Below are positions 47,657-56,950 of a DNA stretch of 64,000 nt, piece by piece. The notes under the pieces are model-generated. The model ran no database searches, had not been told where the DNA came from, and worked only from the letters and a program-made list of their open reading frames with translations. This stretch comes from Roseateles sp. XES5 (GTDB lineage: Bacteria > Pseudomonadota > Alphaproteobacteria > Rhizobiales > Rhizobiaceae), in contig NZ_CP084752.1 of NCBI RefSeq assembly GCF_020535545.1, forward strand, positions 1,161,501-1,225,500, read 5' to 3'. Numbering within the stretch: position 1 is the first letter of the stretch; each line of letters starts with the position of its first letter. The position numbers and the translations under genes are program-made.

Positions 47657-48271
47657 GTGATCAGAATTCTTGCCGTATGCACGGGCGTCGCCCGGCCGGT
47701 TCCCGGCAAAAGCTACAAGACCGGCATTTTCAAGACGCCGACCGATGCGGCCGTGGTCGTCGACCGCGAGGGGCTTCTGGGCGACGCCATCTGCAACCGC
47801 AAGCACCACGGCGGACCCGAACAGGCGGTCTACGGTCTCGGCTCGGTGGATCTCGACTGGTGGTCGAAGACGCTCGGCCGCAGCATCGAACCCGGGACCT
47901 TCGGCGAGAACCTCGTCATCCAGGGCGTCGACAGCCGCAGCGTTTCGGTCGGCGACCGGTTCGAGACGGAGAGCGTACTCCTCGAAGTGACCTCGACGCG
48001 CATTCCCTGCAACACGCTGACGGCGCGCATGGGCGATCCGGCTTTCGCAAGGCGCTTCATCCAGGCCGGCCGGCCGGGTTTCTATTGCCGGGTGCTTCGC
48101 GACGGCGTCGTCCAGGCCGGCGATGCGGTGACCTATGCGCCCTTTCACGGCGAGCCGGTCACCATGCCGGAGCTGCTGCGCACCTACGGCAAGAACATTT
48201 CGGAAGAAGACCGCATCCGCTACCTCGCCGCCCCGATCAACGACAAGCTGCGCGCCGCCCTGACCGGTTAG
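47657..48271 (+). CDS. MOSC domain protein
   Basis: 204 residues, GTG start. A full MOSC domain: DREGLLGDAICNRKHHGGPEQAVYGL, WWSKTLGRSIEPGTFGENLVIQGVD, RIPCNTLTARMGDPAFARRF with the conserved Cys, and GRPGFYCRVLRDGVVQAGDAV. Such proteins handle molybdenum cofactor sulfur or reduce N-hydroxylated compounds (YiiM-like). Its stop codon TAG opens a repeat element. Divergent from recR across 58 bases. Confidence 0.88.
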   Translation: MIRILAVCTGVARPVPGKSYKTGIFKTPTDAAVVVDREGLLGDAICNRKHHGGPEQAVYGLGSVDLDWWSKTLGRSIEPGTFGENLVIQGVDSRSVSVGDRFETESVLLEVTSTRIPCNTLTARMGDPAFARRFIQAGRPGFYCRVLRDGVVQAGDAVTYAPFHGEPVTMPELLRTYGKNISEEDRIRYLAAPINDKLRAALTG

Positions 48272-48382
48272 AGTTTGTCAGGGAAAAGTGGGAACCGGTT
48301 TTCCCGAAAAGACAAACGAAAACAAAAGAATTTAGAGCATTTCCAGCCGAAGCGGGATCGCTTCGGCGCCGGTAATCTTCTA
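48269..48382. repeat. Modular palindromic repeat, copy 4 (C reversed + A)
   Basis: Starts TAGAGTTTGTCAGGGAAAAG, the reverse of module C, includes AACCGGTTTTCCCG and AAAACAAAAGAATTTAGAGC, then module A with CCGAAGCGGGATCGCTTCGG. It sits between convergent MOSC and LysE genes. The first TAG is the MOSC stop; the terminal CTA serves as the stop of the minus-strand gene. Confidence 0.85.
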
Positions 48383-48991
48383 GCGGGCGGCGATGGCGGC
48401 CGCAGCGCCGGCCATGGTGCCGGCGCTCAGCCGGTTGGCGATGCGCACGGCACGCGGGCTCTTCAGGAAGAGGCGGGCGCGCGAGGCAAGGAAGACCCAG
48501 GCGAGATCGATCGCGACAAGCACGACGAACATGGTCGCCACCAGTTCGGCCCAGCCGACCAGCGTGACGGCGCCGAGATCGATGATCGCCGGCAGCAGCG
48601 CGACATAGAACATCATGATCTTGGGATTGCCGAGCGTCACCGTCAGCCCGGCGAAGAACAGTTTCATGCCGGAGCGCGCGTCGGGCAGCGTCTCCTCGCC
48701 GGTCTCGGTCGGGGCGAACCACATCTTCCAGGCGAGATAGAGCAGATAGGCGACGCCGAGCCACTTGATGGCGACGAAGGCGGCGTGGAAGGTTTCCGCG
48801 ATGGCGGCAAGGCCAAGCACCGCGCAGGTGAGCCAGACGCCCTCGCCGATCCACATGGCGGCGAGGAAGGGCATCACATCCTTCGGCCCGCGCGAAAGAA
48901 CGCGGGCGACAAGCGCGGCAATGCTCGGACCGGGCGAACCGGCCGCCATCATCAGCGCGCCGGCAAAGACAAGCAGGGTCATCAGGCTCAT
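48380..48991 (-). CDS. LysE/RhtB family exporter
   Basis: 203 residues, six predicted helices. MSLMTLLVFAGALMMAAGSPGPSIAALVARVLSRG carries the GSPGPS signature; LGNPKIMMFYVALLPAII is the middle motif. A RhtB-type amino acid exporter whose substrate is unknown. No Lrp or LysR regulator is adjacent, unlike the copy at 28825. Its stop codon is at the edge of a repeat. ybaB is 35 bases downstream on the same strand, that is upstream in transcription. Confidence 0.88.
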   Translation of the reverse strand: MSLMTLLVFAGALMMAAGSPGPSIAALVARVLSRGPKDVMPFLAAMWIGEGVWLTCAVLGLAAIAETFHAAFVAIKWLGVAYLLYLAWKMWFAPTETGEETLPDARSGMKLFFAGLTVTLGNPKIMMFYVALLPAIIDLGAVTLVGWAELVATMFVVLVAIDLAWVFLASRARLFLKSPRAVRIANRLSAGTMAGAAAAIAAR

Positions 48992-49026
48992 GGGAATTCC
49001 TCCTCGCGAGCCTGAAGCCTACAGGA

Positions 49027-49350
49027 TCAGAACGGCAGTTTGAAGCCGGGCGGAATCGGCAGGCCGGCGGTCAGCGCCTTGGTCTTTTCGGCGGCCTGCG
49101 CTTCGGCCTTTTCCTTGGCATCCTTGTGAGCGGCGACGATCAGATCCTCGAGGATCTCGACATCATCTTCCTTGAAGAGCGAGGGGTCGATCTTCAGGCC
49201 CTTGAGGTTGCCCTTGCCGTCGAGCGTGACGGAGACGAGACCACCGCCGGAGGCGCCGTTCACCTCGAGGGCGGCGATCTCCTCCTGCATCTTCTCCATC
49301 TTGGCCTGCATTTCCTTGACCTTGCCCATCATGCCCATGATGTCACGCAT
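49027..49350 (-). CDS. ybaB: YbaB/EbfC nucleoid-associated protein
   Basis: DNA-binding dimer of 107 residues with [58 protein letters not shown], the tweezer fold sequence, and the acidic-basic end ending [17 protein letters not shown]. The usual order dnaX-ybaB-recR is kept, with a LysE, MOSC and mltB-like gene inserted between ybaB and recR. A repeat element fills the gap to dnaX. Confidence 0.95.
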   Translation of the reverse strand: MRDIMGMMGKVKEMQAKMEKMQEEIAALEVNGASGGGLVSVTLDGKGNLKGLKIDPSLFKEDDVEILEDLIVAAHKDAKEKAEAQAAEKTKALTAGLPIPPGFKLPF

Positions 49351-49384
49351 CGGTCTCTCCTCTTCGTCTCGTGGTGTTAGGCTC

Positions 49385-49442
49385 TTTGTTTTCGTTTGTC
49401 TTTTCGGGAAAACCGGTTCCCACTTTTCCCTGACAAACTCTA
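49385..49442. repeat. Modular palindromic repeat, copy 5 (module C)
   Basis: TTTGTTTTCGTTTGTCTTTTCGGGAAAACCGG to CTGACAAACTCTAG, module C as in copies 1, 2 and 4. It lies between ybaB and dnaX on the same strand, the only non-convergent copy. The terminal CTA (49440-49442) is the dnaX stop codon. Confidence 0.85.
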
Positions 49443-51304
49443 GTGTTCGATATCGTCGCCGGGCAGGATGTCGCCCTCGGCGGATTCGGCGGCGGCCGCC
49501 ACCTCGACGGTTTCAGGCTCGTCTTCCGTTTCCTGCACCTTGATGCGCACGTCGGTGATCTTGGCGCCGGGGAAGCGCTGCAGGATGGCGGCGACGTCGG
49601 GGTCCTGGCGGGCATCGGCGACGCGCGCTTCCTGCGCCATCGTCTCGGCCTCTGAAAGGGTCGGGCCGCCGGCCTCGCGCGACAGGATCACCAGCCAGCG
49701 GATACCGGTCCATTCGAGCAGCCGGTTCTGAAGCTCGCTGACAAGCGACTTGGGCGCATCGTTGGCAAGGCCGATCTCAAGCTTGCCCGCCTCGACGCTG
49801 ACCGGCCGCACGAAGGCGCGCACGAGGGCGCGCAGGCGGATGTCGCGGTTCTTGGTGCAAAGATCGGCAATGTCGGCGATCGACGTGACCGGCACTTTCG
49901 GCGTGGCGGCCGGCTGCGCGGCCGGCGCGGCCTCGGTGCGACCAAGGGGCTGGGCCATGGGTTCGGCCTGCGGCACGGCGCGCAGCATGGTCGCGCCGCC
50001 CGACTGGGCGCGCAGCGGCGCATCCGGCTGGCGCGCGACGGCGGCGACGGAGGCCGGCGCGGAGGGCTGGCCAGAATAGCCGCCCGATTGCGGCGCACGG
50101 CCGCCATTGCCACTGCCGTTGCCTTCGCCGCTGGAAAGCTCGGCAAGCCGGCGCGCCGCCTCTTCCGGCGAGGGAAGGTTGGCGGCATGCGCGAGGCGGA
50201 TGAGGACCATCTCGGCGGCGCCGGCGGGGCGGCTGGAGGCCTCGGTTTCCGGAATGCCCTTCAGCAGCATCTGCCACATGCGCGACAGCGCGGTGACGGC
50301 GATGGAATTGGCGAATTCGACGCCGCGCACGCGCTCGATCTCGCTCAGCGACTGGTCGCCGGCGGCATCGGGCACATATTTCATGCGGGTGACGAGATGG
50401 GTGAAATCGGCAAGGTCCGTCAGGACGACCGAGGGGCTGGCGCCGGCCTCGTATTGCGCGGCGAATTCGGCGAGCGCCGCCGCCGCGTCGCCCTTCACGA
50501 TATGTTCGAAGAGATCGACGATGCGGGCGCGGTCGGCAAGGCCGAGCATGGAGCGCACGGCATCGACCTCGACGCGGCCCGCCCCATGGGCGATCGCCTG
50601 GTCGAGCAGCGACAGGCCGTCGCGCGCCGAACCCTCGGCCGCGCGGGCGACCATGGCGAGCGCATCCGGCTCGAACGCGATGCCTTCCTTGCCCAGGATG
50701 GTGGTGAAGAGGCCGACGAGGTCTGCGGTGCCATGGGGCGCAGATTGAACTGCAGGCAGCGCGAGAGCACGGTGACCGGCACCTTCTGCGGATCGGTGGT
50801 GGCCAGCACGAACTTCAGGTACTCGGGCGGCTCCTCCAGCGTCTTCAGCATGGCGTTGAAGGCGGTGTTCGAGAGCATGTGCACTTCGTCGATCATGTAG
50901 ACCTTGAAGCGCGCCGAAACCGGGCGGTAGCGCACCTGCTCGATGATTTCCCTGATATCGTCGATGCCGGTATGGGAAGCGGCGTCCATCTCGATGACGT
51001 CGACATGCCGGCCTTCCATGATCGCCTGGCAATGCTCGCCGGGCATGCGAAGGTCGATCGTCGGCTTGTCGATCTCGGCCGTCTTGTAGTTGAGCGCGCG
51101 GGCAAGGATGCGGGCGGTCGTCGTCTTGCCGACGCCGCGCACGCCCGTCAGCATATAGGCCTGGGCGATGCGGCCGGTCTCGAACGCATTGGTCAGCGTG
51201 CGGACCATCGGCTCCTGGCCGACCATGAGATCGGAAAAGTCCTTCGGGCGGTATTTGCGCGCGAGGACTCTGTAGGCAGCCGGTTTTTGGGTTTCGTCGC
51301 TCAT
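49440..51304 (-). pseudogene. dnaX: dnaX, DNA polymerase III tau/gamma subunit, one-base frameshift
   Basis: Clamp-loader ATPase. The frame starts at MSDETQKPAAYRVLARKYRPKDF and shows Walker A (GVRGVGKTTTARIL), DEVHMLSN and SRCLQFNLR. After about residue 194 (near 50730) the reading frame breaks and the downstream half continues one base back: DLVGLFTTILGKEGIAF, ARAAEGSARDGLSLLDQAIAHG, then the disordered and tau C-terminal domains ending at 49440. Restoring one base near GTCTGC-GGTGCC gives 621 residues, the normal size. No slippery heptamer is present, so a sequencing or assembly error is most likely; this gene is essential. Confidence 0.85.
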
Positions 51305-51348
51305 CGACCCTGCCGTAAATCGAACGTCTGTCCCGACAGGACGGAAAG

Positions 51349-51448
51349 GTGGGAGGCTGGCACGATGACCCGTGCCGGGGCTCGTTAGGGCTGCTTCCTT
51401 CCGGACCTGACCCGGTTGGCGAGTGGCTCGTCCACCACCAACCTCCCG
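51349..51448 (-). ncRNA. ffs: Signal recognition particle RNA (4.5S type)
   Basis: On the minus strand the invariant SRP apex GGTCAGGTCCGGAAGGAAGC is present, flanked by AACCG and AGCCC. The ends GGGAGGTTGG and CCAGCCTCCC pair perfectly (one G-U), giving a rod of about 100 nt. It lies just upstream of dnaX, a common rhizobial position. Ends are estimated from the stem. Confidence 0.94.
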
Positions 51449-51562
51449 TCCCCCATATCGGCAATATTCCATCCGAATGCAAGCGCACCCGACAAAAAAC
51501 TGTTGGAGGGAATTGAGGTGCATGGCATGAATTTCATGCAAGCAGCATTTCGGGAGAACCCC

Positions 51563-51973
51563 TTGAGCGATTTTCGACCCGACGAACGACTGGCGCGCGA
51601 CAGCGATCTCATCACGAAGATCGGCCTGTGCGAGCTGCGCCTGATGAAGGATGCGCGCTGGCCCTGGCTGGTGCTGGTGCCGCAGCGGCCCGATGTCAGC
51701 GAGGTCTTCGACCTCACCCCGCTCGACCAGACCATGCTGACCTTCGAGACCGTGCTGGTGGCCGAGGCGCTGAAGACCGTCACGGGCGCGGCGAAGATCA
51801 ATGTCGGCGCGCTCGGCAACATCGTTCGCCAGCTGCACGTCCATGTCATCGCGCGCAGCGAGGGCGATGCGAACTGGCCCGGCCCCGTCTGGGGCTACGG
51901 CACCGCCGAGCCGCGCTCGGCCGCGGAAACCAAGGCCTTCACGGCCAAGCTGCTGGACGCAATGACCCCATGA
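51563..51973 (+). CDS. HIT family protein
   Basis: 136 residues, histidine-triad hydrolase or transferase fold: LCELRLMKDARWPWLVLVPQRPDVSEVFDLTPLD and the HIT motif QLHVHVIARSEGDANWPGPVWG (H-x-H-x form, with the third His replaced by Arg/Ser). Start set at the TTG 51563 because homologues I recall begin MSDF at that point; ATG 51527, with GAGG upstream, is an alternative adding 12 residues. The stop overlaps the nudC ATG, so both are translated together. Confidence 0.82.
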   Translation: MSDFRPDERLARDSDLITKIGLCELRLMKDARWPWLVLVPQRPDVSEVFDLTPLDQTMLTFETVLVAEALKTVTGAAKINVGALGNIVRQLHVHVIARSEGDANWPGPVWGYGTAEPRSAAETKAFTAKLLDAMTP

Positions 51974-52941
51974 AGCCATCGCTTTTCGATTTCTATCGCC
52001 CGCATCCGGAACCCAGCACCATGGTGGCCTTTGCGGAAAATTCGCTCGACCGCCAGTCGGAGCACCGCGCGCCGGACTGCCTGGAACAGGCCTTCAAGGC
52101 CGAGACGGTGCATGCCTTCGCCATTGCCGGCGGCAAACTCGTCGTCAAGCACGACGAGAAGATCATCGATCCGCTCTTCGCGCCCTATGAACTTGCCGAA
52201 CTCGACCCCGTGCCGGAGGATGCCATCCTGCTCGGCTACCTCAAGAACGGCGAACCGCGGCTGGCGATCCCCGTACGGGCCGATCCCGACACGCTGCACG
52301 AGCCGCTGAAGGCGGCCGACGGGCGCACGCTCTACCGCCAGCAGATGCTCGAAGACGACCTGCTCGGCCAGTTCGCGCAGGCCTCCAGCCTGATGACCTG
52401 GAACGGCAACAACCGTTTCTGCGGCAAGTGCGGGTCGCCGACCCGTTCGGAGATCGGCGGCTACCGCCGCGTCTGCGAGGCGTGCAATCACACGACCTTC
52501 CCGCGCACCGATCCCGTCGCGATCATGCTGATCATCGATATCGAGCGGGACCTGTGCCTGCTCGGCCGTTCGCCGCACTTTCAGCCGGGTGTCTATTCCT
52601 GCCTCGCGGGCTTCCTGGAGCCGGGCGAAACCATCGAGCATACCGTGCGGCGCGAGACGCTGGAGGAATCCGGCATCAAGGTCGGCCGCGTGCGCTACCA
52701 TGCCTCGCAGCCCTGGCCGATGCCGCATTCGCTGATGATCGGCTGCTACGGCGAGGCGATGTCCTTCGACATCCGCCGCGACGAGACGGAACTGGAGGAT
52801 TGCCGCTGGTTCACCCGCGCGCAGACCGCGGCGATGCTGGAACAGAGCGCCATCGTCGGTCCCGCGACCGGCGTCGCCACCCCGCCGAAGGGCGCCATCG
52901 CGCACCGGCTGATGCGCGACTGGCTGGACTGGCAGGGCTGA
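51970..52941 (+). CDS. nudC: NADH pyrophosphatase NudC (NAD-capped RNA decapping)
   Basis: Hydrolyses NADH and removes NAD caps from RNA. The 323-residue protein has an N-terminal domain, a zinc ribbon (C151-x2-C154, C169-x2-C172), the Nudix box GFLEPGETIEHTVRRETLEESGI (214-236) and the SQPWPMPHSLM motif diagnostic of NudC. TWFTRAQ-type (RWFTRAQTAAML) end. Overlaps the HIT gene by four bases. Stop codon adjoins the converging membrane gene's stop in TGATCA. Confidence 0.95.
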   Translation: MKPSLFDFYRPHPEPSTMVAFAENSLDRQSEHRAPDCLEQAFKAETVHAFAIAGGKLVVKHDEKIIDPLFAPYELAELDPVPEDAILLGYLKNGEPRLAIPVRADPDTLHEPLKAADGRTLYRQQMLEDDLLGQFAQASSLMTWNGNNRFCGKCGSPTRSEIGGYRRVCEACNHTTFPRTDPVAIMLIIDIERDLCLLGRSPHFQPGVYSCLAGFLEPGETIEHTVRRETLEESGIKVGRVRYHASQPWPMPHSLMIGCYGEAMSFDIRRDETELEDCRWFTRAQTAAMLEQSAIVGPATGVATPPKGAIAHRLMRDWLDWQG

Positions 52942-53178
52942 TCAGCGAAGGCCGAAATGCAGCCTGTCGCCCGGATGCTCGCGCAGCCGAAGGCGCGGCG
53001 CCAGAACGCGGGCGATGACGGGGCTGACGAGGAAGGTCACCGCGATCCAGGCGGGCAACAGGTATTTCGCCTCGGCACTGAAGGCGGGAACCGTCAGGAT
53101 GGCGATCGTGCCGGTGCCGAAGACGACGGCATTCACCATCATCGAGACGAAGAGCGTGATATAGGTGATCGTGCGCAT
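52942..53178 (-). CDS. Small two-helix membrane protein
   Basis: 78 residues. Two hydrophobic helices: ITYITLFVSMMVNAVVFGTGTIAILTV and KYLLPAWIAVTFLVSPVIARVLA, then a short basic tail RLRLREHPGDRLHFGLR. GGAG eight bases upstream of the ATG supports the start. I do not recognise a family. It is cotranscribed possibly with pheA, which lies 70 bases upstream on the same strand. No functional clue. Confidence 0.75.
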   Translation of the reverse strand: MRTITYITLFVSMMVNAVVFGTGTIAILTVPAFSAEAKYLLPAWIAVTFLVSPVIARVLAPRLRLREHPGDRLHFGLR

Positions 53179-53248
53179 GGGCATCTCCTTTCCCGAGGGA
53201 AATGCCCCGCCGGCGGCGCTGTTCCGCGCCGCCTGACGATCGTCAAGT

Positions 53249-54100
53249 TCAAAGCGCGCTGCGCATCGGATGGGCGCGATAGGTGCCGAGGATGCGGACC
53301 TTTTCCGAAAAGAAGCGCAGCTCCTCCAGCGCGCGGCGCACCGGCAGGTCGTCCGGATGGCCCTCGATATCGGCATAGAACTGGGTCGCGTAGAACTTGC
53401 CGCCGATCTGGTAGCTTTCCAGCTTCGTCATGTTGATGCCGTTGGTGGCGAAACCGCCGAGCGCTTTATAGAGCGCTGCCGGGATGTTGCGCACATTGAA
53501 GACGAAGGTGGTGACGATGATCTCGTCGTTGTCGCGCTCGATGGGCTTGGCTTCACGCGACAGGACGACGAAACGGGTGACGTTGCTTTCCGTGTCCTCG
53601 ACATTCTCCGCGATGATCGACAGGCCGTAGAGATCGGCCGCAAGGCGCGGGGCAAGCGCGGCCATGGAGCGGTCGCCGGTTTCCGAAACGAGCTTGGCCG
53701 CCCCCGCGGTGTCGCCGGCGATCACCGGCTTCCAGCCGTTGAGGCGGACGATCTTGCGGCACTGGCCGAGTGCGTGGATGTGGCTGTGCACCGTGCGCAC
53801 TTCATCCTTCGTCACGCCCGGCAGCACCATGAGCTGGAAGCGGATTGGCATGAAATATTCGCCGACGATGTGCAGGCGCGATTCCGGCAGCAGATGGTGG
53901 ATGTCGGCGACGCGGCCGGCGATCGTGTTCTCGATCGGAATCATGCCGAGGTCGGCATCACCGTTCTCGACGGCAAGGAACGCGTCCTCGAAGGTCTGGC
54001 AGGGCAGCGGTTCCATGCTGGGGAACATGTCGCGGCTCGCCATGTCGGAATTGGCGCCATATTCGCCCTGGAAGGCGATCTTGTTGGTCTTCATGATCAT
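53249..54100 (-). CDS. pheA: Prephenate dehydratase
   Basis: Converts prephenate to phenylpyruvate in phenylalanine synthesis. The 283-residue monofunctional enzyme has the dehydratase part (KIAFQGEYGANSDMASRDMF, GMIPIENTIAGRVADIHHLLPES, NVTRFVVLSRE with the T-R-F motif), and a C-terminal ACT domain (TTFVFNVRNIPAALYKALGGFATNGINMTKLESYQIG) for phenylalanine feedback. Two ATGs (54100, 54094) can start it. It begins 16 bases after kdsB, probably one operon. Confidence 0.95.
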   Translation of the reverse strand: MIMKTNKIAFQGEYGANSDMASRDMFPSMEPLPCQTFEDAFLAVENGDADLGMIPIENTIAGRVADIHHLLPESRLHIVGEYFMPIRFQLMVLPGVTKDEVRTVHSHIHALGQCRKIVRLNGWKPVIAGDTAGAAKLVSETGDRSMAALAPRLAADLYGLSIIAENVEDTESNVTRFVVLSREAKPIERDNDEIIVTTFVFNVRNIPAALYKALGGFATNGINMTKLESYQIGGKFYATQFYADIEGHPDDLPVRRALEELRFFSEKVRILGTYRAHPMRSAL

Positions 54101-54116
54101 GGGGTCGGCGTCCGTA

Positions 54117-54872
54117 TCAGATGGGGTGGGCCGCGAGCATCGCGCGGGCCTTTTCAAGGTCGGCGGGAGTATCGACACCGAGCGGAACGGTGTCAACGAT
54201 CTCGGCATCGATGCGCATGCCGGCTTCGAGCGCGCGCAACTGCTCCAGCGATTCCCGCTTTTCCAGCGTCGAGGGCTTCAGCGAGACGAAGGTTTCCAGC
54301 GCCTTGCGACGATAGGCATAGAGGCCGATATGGTGGTAGAGCGGGCCGTTGCCATAAGGCGCCGTCGCGCGCGTGAAATAAAGCGCGCGCAGCCGGCTCT
54401 CGCCGATCGGCGAGCCGACGACCTTGACGACGTTCGGGTTGGTCTTTTCCTCTTCCTCGCGGATCTCCGTCGTCAGCGTCGCGATATCGGTCGCGGCGTT
54501 TTCCAGCGGGCGCAGCGCGGCGCGGATGGTTTCCGGATCGATGGTCGGCAGGTCGCCCTGCACGTTGATGACGATCTCGGCCCGGCGCTCCGGATCGCTC
54601 TTCATCAGCGCCTCATGGATGCGGTCGGAGCCGGACTGGTGGTCGACCCGCGTCATCACCGCCTCGAAGCCCGCGGCGGTGACCGCGTCGAGAATATCCT
54701 GGTGATCGACCGCGACGACGATCCGTCCGACATCGGCCGCGGCCGCCCGGCGCGCAACCTGCACGATCATCGGCAGGCCCGCAATGTCGGCGAGCGGCTT
54801 GCCGGGAAGACGCGTGGAAGCCATGCGCGCGGGAATGAGGACGAGGGTCTTGTCAAATTTGCCGGGATTCAT
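54117..54872 (-). CDS. kdsB: CMP-KDO synthetase
   Basis: Activates Kdo for lipopolysaccharide inner core. The 251-residue protein starts [30 protein letters not shown], with the [10 protein letters not shown] nucleotide-binding motif; other landmarks are [34 protein letters not shown]-like [12 protein letters not shown] and [14 protein letters not shown]. Start at the family N-terminus; the frame extends upstream without support. First gene of kdsB-pheA; divergent from the cytochrome gene. Confidence 0.95.
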   Translation of the reverse strand: MNPGKFDKTLVLIPARMASTRLPGKPLADIAGLPMIVQVARRAAAADVGRIVVAVDHQDILDAVTAAGFEAVMTRVDHQSGSDRIHEALMKSDPERRAEIVINVQGDLPTIDPETIRAALRPLENAATDIATLTTEIREEEEKTNPNVVKVVGSPIGESRLRALYFTRATAPYGNGPLYHHIGLYAYRRKALETFVSLKPSTLEKRESLEQLRALEAGMRIDAEIVDTVPLGVDTPADLEKARAMLAAHPI

Positions 54873-55023
54873 CGCAGGCCCTTCAAAACCCCCGGGAAAA
54901 GTGTCAAAAGGTCTCAGTGCGGGGGCTACAATCACTGTTGCAACGAAGCAGCAAAAGACATAGGTTCCGCGCGATTTCAAGACTGGCCGGCGTCTGTCCG
55001 CCGGTTCCTAGGGGAGCGTTTGA

Positions 55024-55797
55024 ATGAACTCTTATGTGAACATGGGCGTGGGGGCCCTTCTGGGCACCGTATTCGTACTGATGTCCGTGTCGATCGCTTC
55101 TGAAGGCATTTTCCATTCGGGCGAACCCGAGAAGGAAGGTTTCGCGATCGTGGCCGAGGAAACGGGCGGCGAAGCGGCCGGCGGCGGCGAAGAAGCCAAG
55201 GGCACGCCGATTGCAACCCTGCTCGCCAGCGCGGATGCCGCAGCCGGCGAAACCGTCTTCAAGAAATGTGCGAGCTGTCACACCCCGGAGAAGGGCGGAC
55301 CGAACAAGGTCGGCCCCAATCTCTGGGACATCGTGAACCGCCCGATCGCCTCGCATGAAGGCTTCAGCTACTCCGCAGGTATGACCACCTTCTCCGAAGG
55401 CCACAAGGTCGTCTGGGACTTCGATCACCTGAACTACTTCCTTGAAGCGCCGAAGAAGCACGTCCCGGGCACCGCCATGGGCTTCGCCGGCCTCAAGAAG
55501 GAAGACGAGCGCGCCAACCTGATCGCCTACCTGCACACGCTTTCCGACAACCCGGCTCCTCTGCCGACCGCGTCGAGCGAAGGCGCTGCCGCAACGGGCA
55601 CGGACGGTGCAGCTCCGGCCGAGGGCGGCGCTGCCGCCACGACGACCGAAGGTGGTGCTGCTGCCACGACAACCGAAGGCGGCGCCGCTGCGACGACGAC
55701 GGAAGGTGGCGCTGCGGCGACCACGACCGAGGGCGCTGCCCCGGCCGAAGGCACCACGACGCAGGGCACCACGACGGAACAGCCGGCCGCTCAGTAA
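55024..55797 (+). CDS. cycM: Membrane-anchored class I cytochrome c (CycM type)
   Basis: Electron carrier of 257 residues with an N-terminal uncleaved anchor (about 7-26) and a cytochrome c domain: C82-x2-C85-H86 ([10 protein letters not shown]), [21 protein letters not shown] and the Met ligand M152 ([11 protein letters not shown]). This is the layout of the rhizobial CycM/cytochrome c552 that serves cytochrome oxidase. The C-terminus carries a low-complexity Thr/Ala/Glu tail with four copies of GGAAATTTE, absent from short relatives. Followed by a terminator. Confidence 0.92.
   Translation: MNSYVNMGVGALLGTVFVLMSVSIASEGIFHSGEPEKEGFAIVAEETGGEAAGGGEEAKGTPIATLLASADAAAGETVFKKCASCHTPEKGGPNKVGPNLWDIVNRPIASHEGFSYSAGMTTFSEGHKVVWDFDHLNYFLEAPKKHVPGTAMGFAGLKKEDERANLIAYLHTLSDNPAPLPTASSEGAAATGTDGAAPAEGGAAATTTEGGAAATTTEGGAAATTTEGGAAATTTEGAAPAEGTTTQGTTTEQPAAQ
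55624..55731 (+). repeat. Four tandem 27-bp units inside cycM
   Basis: Four in-frame units of 27 bases encode GGAAATTTE each. Third-position differences show the copies have diverged at the nucleotide level while the peptide is conserved. Confidence 0.9.
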
Positions 55798-55820
55798 GAC
55801 GCGCCAGCTACGAATTGGAA

Positions 55821-55848
55821 AACCCGGCCTTCGCGCCGGGTTTTTTGT
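55821..55848 (+). terminator. Terminator of cycM
   Basis: AACCCGGC and GCCGGGTT stem with a 6-base loop, followed by TTTTTTG. Twenty-four bases after the cycM stop. Confidence 0.9.
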
Positions 55849-56005
55849 TTTCCGTCATTCCTCGCAGTCTTTCTTCGCCGCCCATCGTCACCGTGCCCCT
55901 GGCGCGCACCTGCCCTTCGGGGCAAGCGCGGATCCACGATGGAAGAGCGGCGAGCCACCGGGGACCCGCAGCCGGGCTTTTCTTACGGGCGGAAGGCGAC
56001 CACGC

Positions 56006-56950
56006 CTATGCCAGCAGCCAGGCCCAGAAGGAGACGCTGACCACGCCGAGCGCCGTCGTCATGGTGATGGTGGAGGAGGCGAGCGCATGGCCGACGCCGA
56101 AATGGTTGGCGAGCAGCCAGGCATTGACGCCCGTCGGCACCGAGGAGGTCAGCACCATCGCCGCCGTCCATTCCGGGCTGAGGCCGAGCAGCCGGCAGGC
56201 GACATAGACACAGCCCGGCAGCAGCACCAGCTTGAGGGCGGTCATGGCCAGCGCGATGCCGGCATTGCCGCCGATCTTGTACTTGTTGAGCGCCATGCCG
56301 ATGGAAACCAGCGCGGCGGGCGCGGCCGTCGCCGCGAGCTGGTCGACCACCACCTTGACCGGGCCGACAAGCGGCACGCTGAACGCATGGAACAGCGCGC
56401 CGGCGACAAGGCCGATGACCAGCGGATTGCGCACGAGGCTCTTCGCAATGCCGAGAAGAAGGGCCGCGAAGCTCTGCGGCTCGCGGGTGCCCTCCTTGCG
56501 TTCGGCCCGCTCCATGAGGATGGTGCCGGCGATCATCATGGTCGGCAGGTGCACCGAGAGCAGCACGGAAATCGCCACCAGCCCGTCCTCCCCGACGACG
56601 CGCGAGACGAGCGGCAGGCCGATGAAGACCGTGTTGGCGAAGGCGGAGGAGACGCCAGCGAGCACCCCGATCCGCCGGTCACGCTTGAAGATGAGGGTCG
56701 CGACCAGATGGGCGACGGTCCAGGTGACGGCGACGCCGCCGAAATAGGCGACCCAGATGCGCCAGGGCGATTCGCCGGCGAACTCCGCCTCGGCAATGGT
56801 GCGGAAGAGCAGCAGCGGCACGGCAACGCGGAAGACGAACTCGCCGAGCCCCTCGCCCAGCTCCTGCCGCAGATAGCCGGTGCGCACGAGCAGCCAGCCG
56901 ATCAGGATCAGCGCGAAGATGGGCAGGACATTGAGGGCGACATCAGACAT
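56006..56950 (-). CDS. AEC (auxin efflux carrier) family transporter
   Basis: 314 residues, ten predicted helices in two halves. Landmarks are PIFALILIGWLLVRTGYL at the start, the GVSSAFANTVFIGLPLV motif in the first half, and the LTSSVPTGVNAWLLANHFG motif in the second. Bacterial members carry malate, malonate or related anions rather than auxin. No regulator adjacent. Convergent with cycM and preceded by a long intergenic region. Confidence 0.9.
   Translation of the reverse strand: MSDVALNVLPIFALILIGWLLVRTGYLRQELGEGLGEFVFRVAVPLLLFRTIAEAEFAGESPWRIWVAYFGGVAVTWTVAHLVATLIFKRDRRIGVLAGVSSAFANTVFIGLPLVSRVVGEDGLVAISVLLSVHLPTMMIAGTILMERAERKEGTREPQSFAALLLGIAKSLVRNPLVIGLVAGALFHAFSVPLVGPVKVVVDQLAATAAPAALVSIGMALNKYKIGGNAGIALAMTALKLVLLPGCVYVACRLLGLSPEWTAAMVLTSSVPTGVNAWLLANHFGVGHALASSTITMTTALGVVSVSFWAWLLA

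Noticed and set aside
50721..50760. Programmed ribosomal frameshift in dnaX
   Set aside because: No slippery heptamer of the X-XXY-YYZ type or downstream stem at the junction; a missing base explains it more simply.
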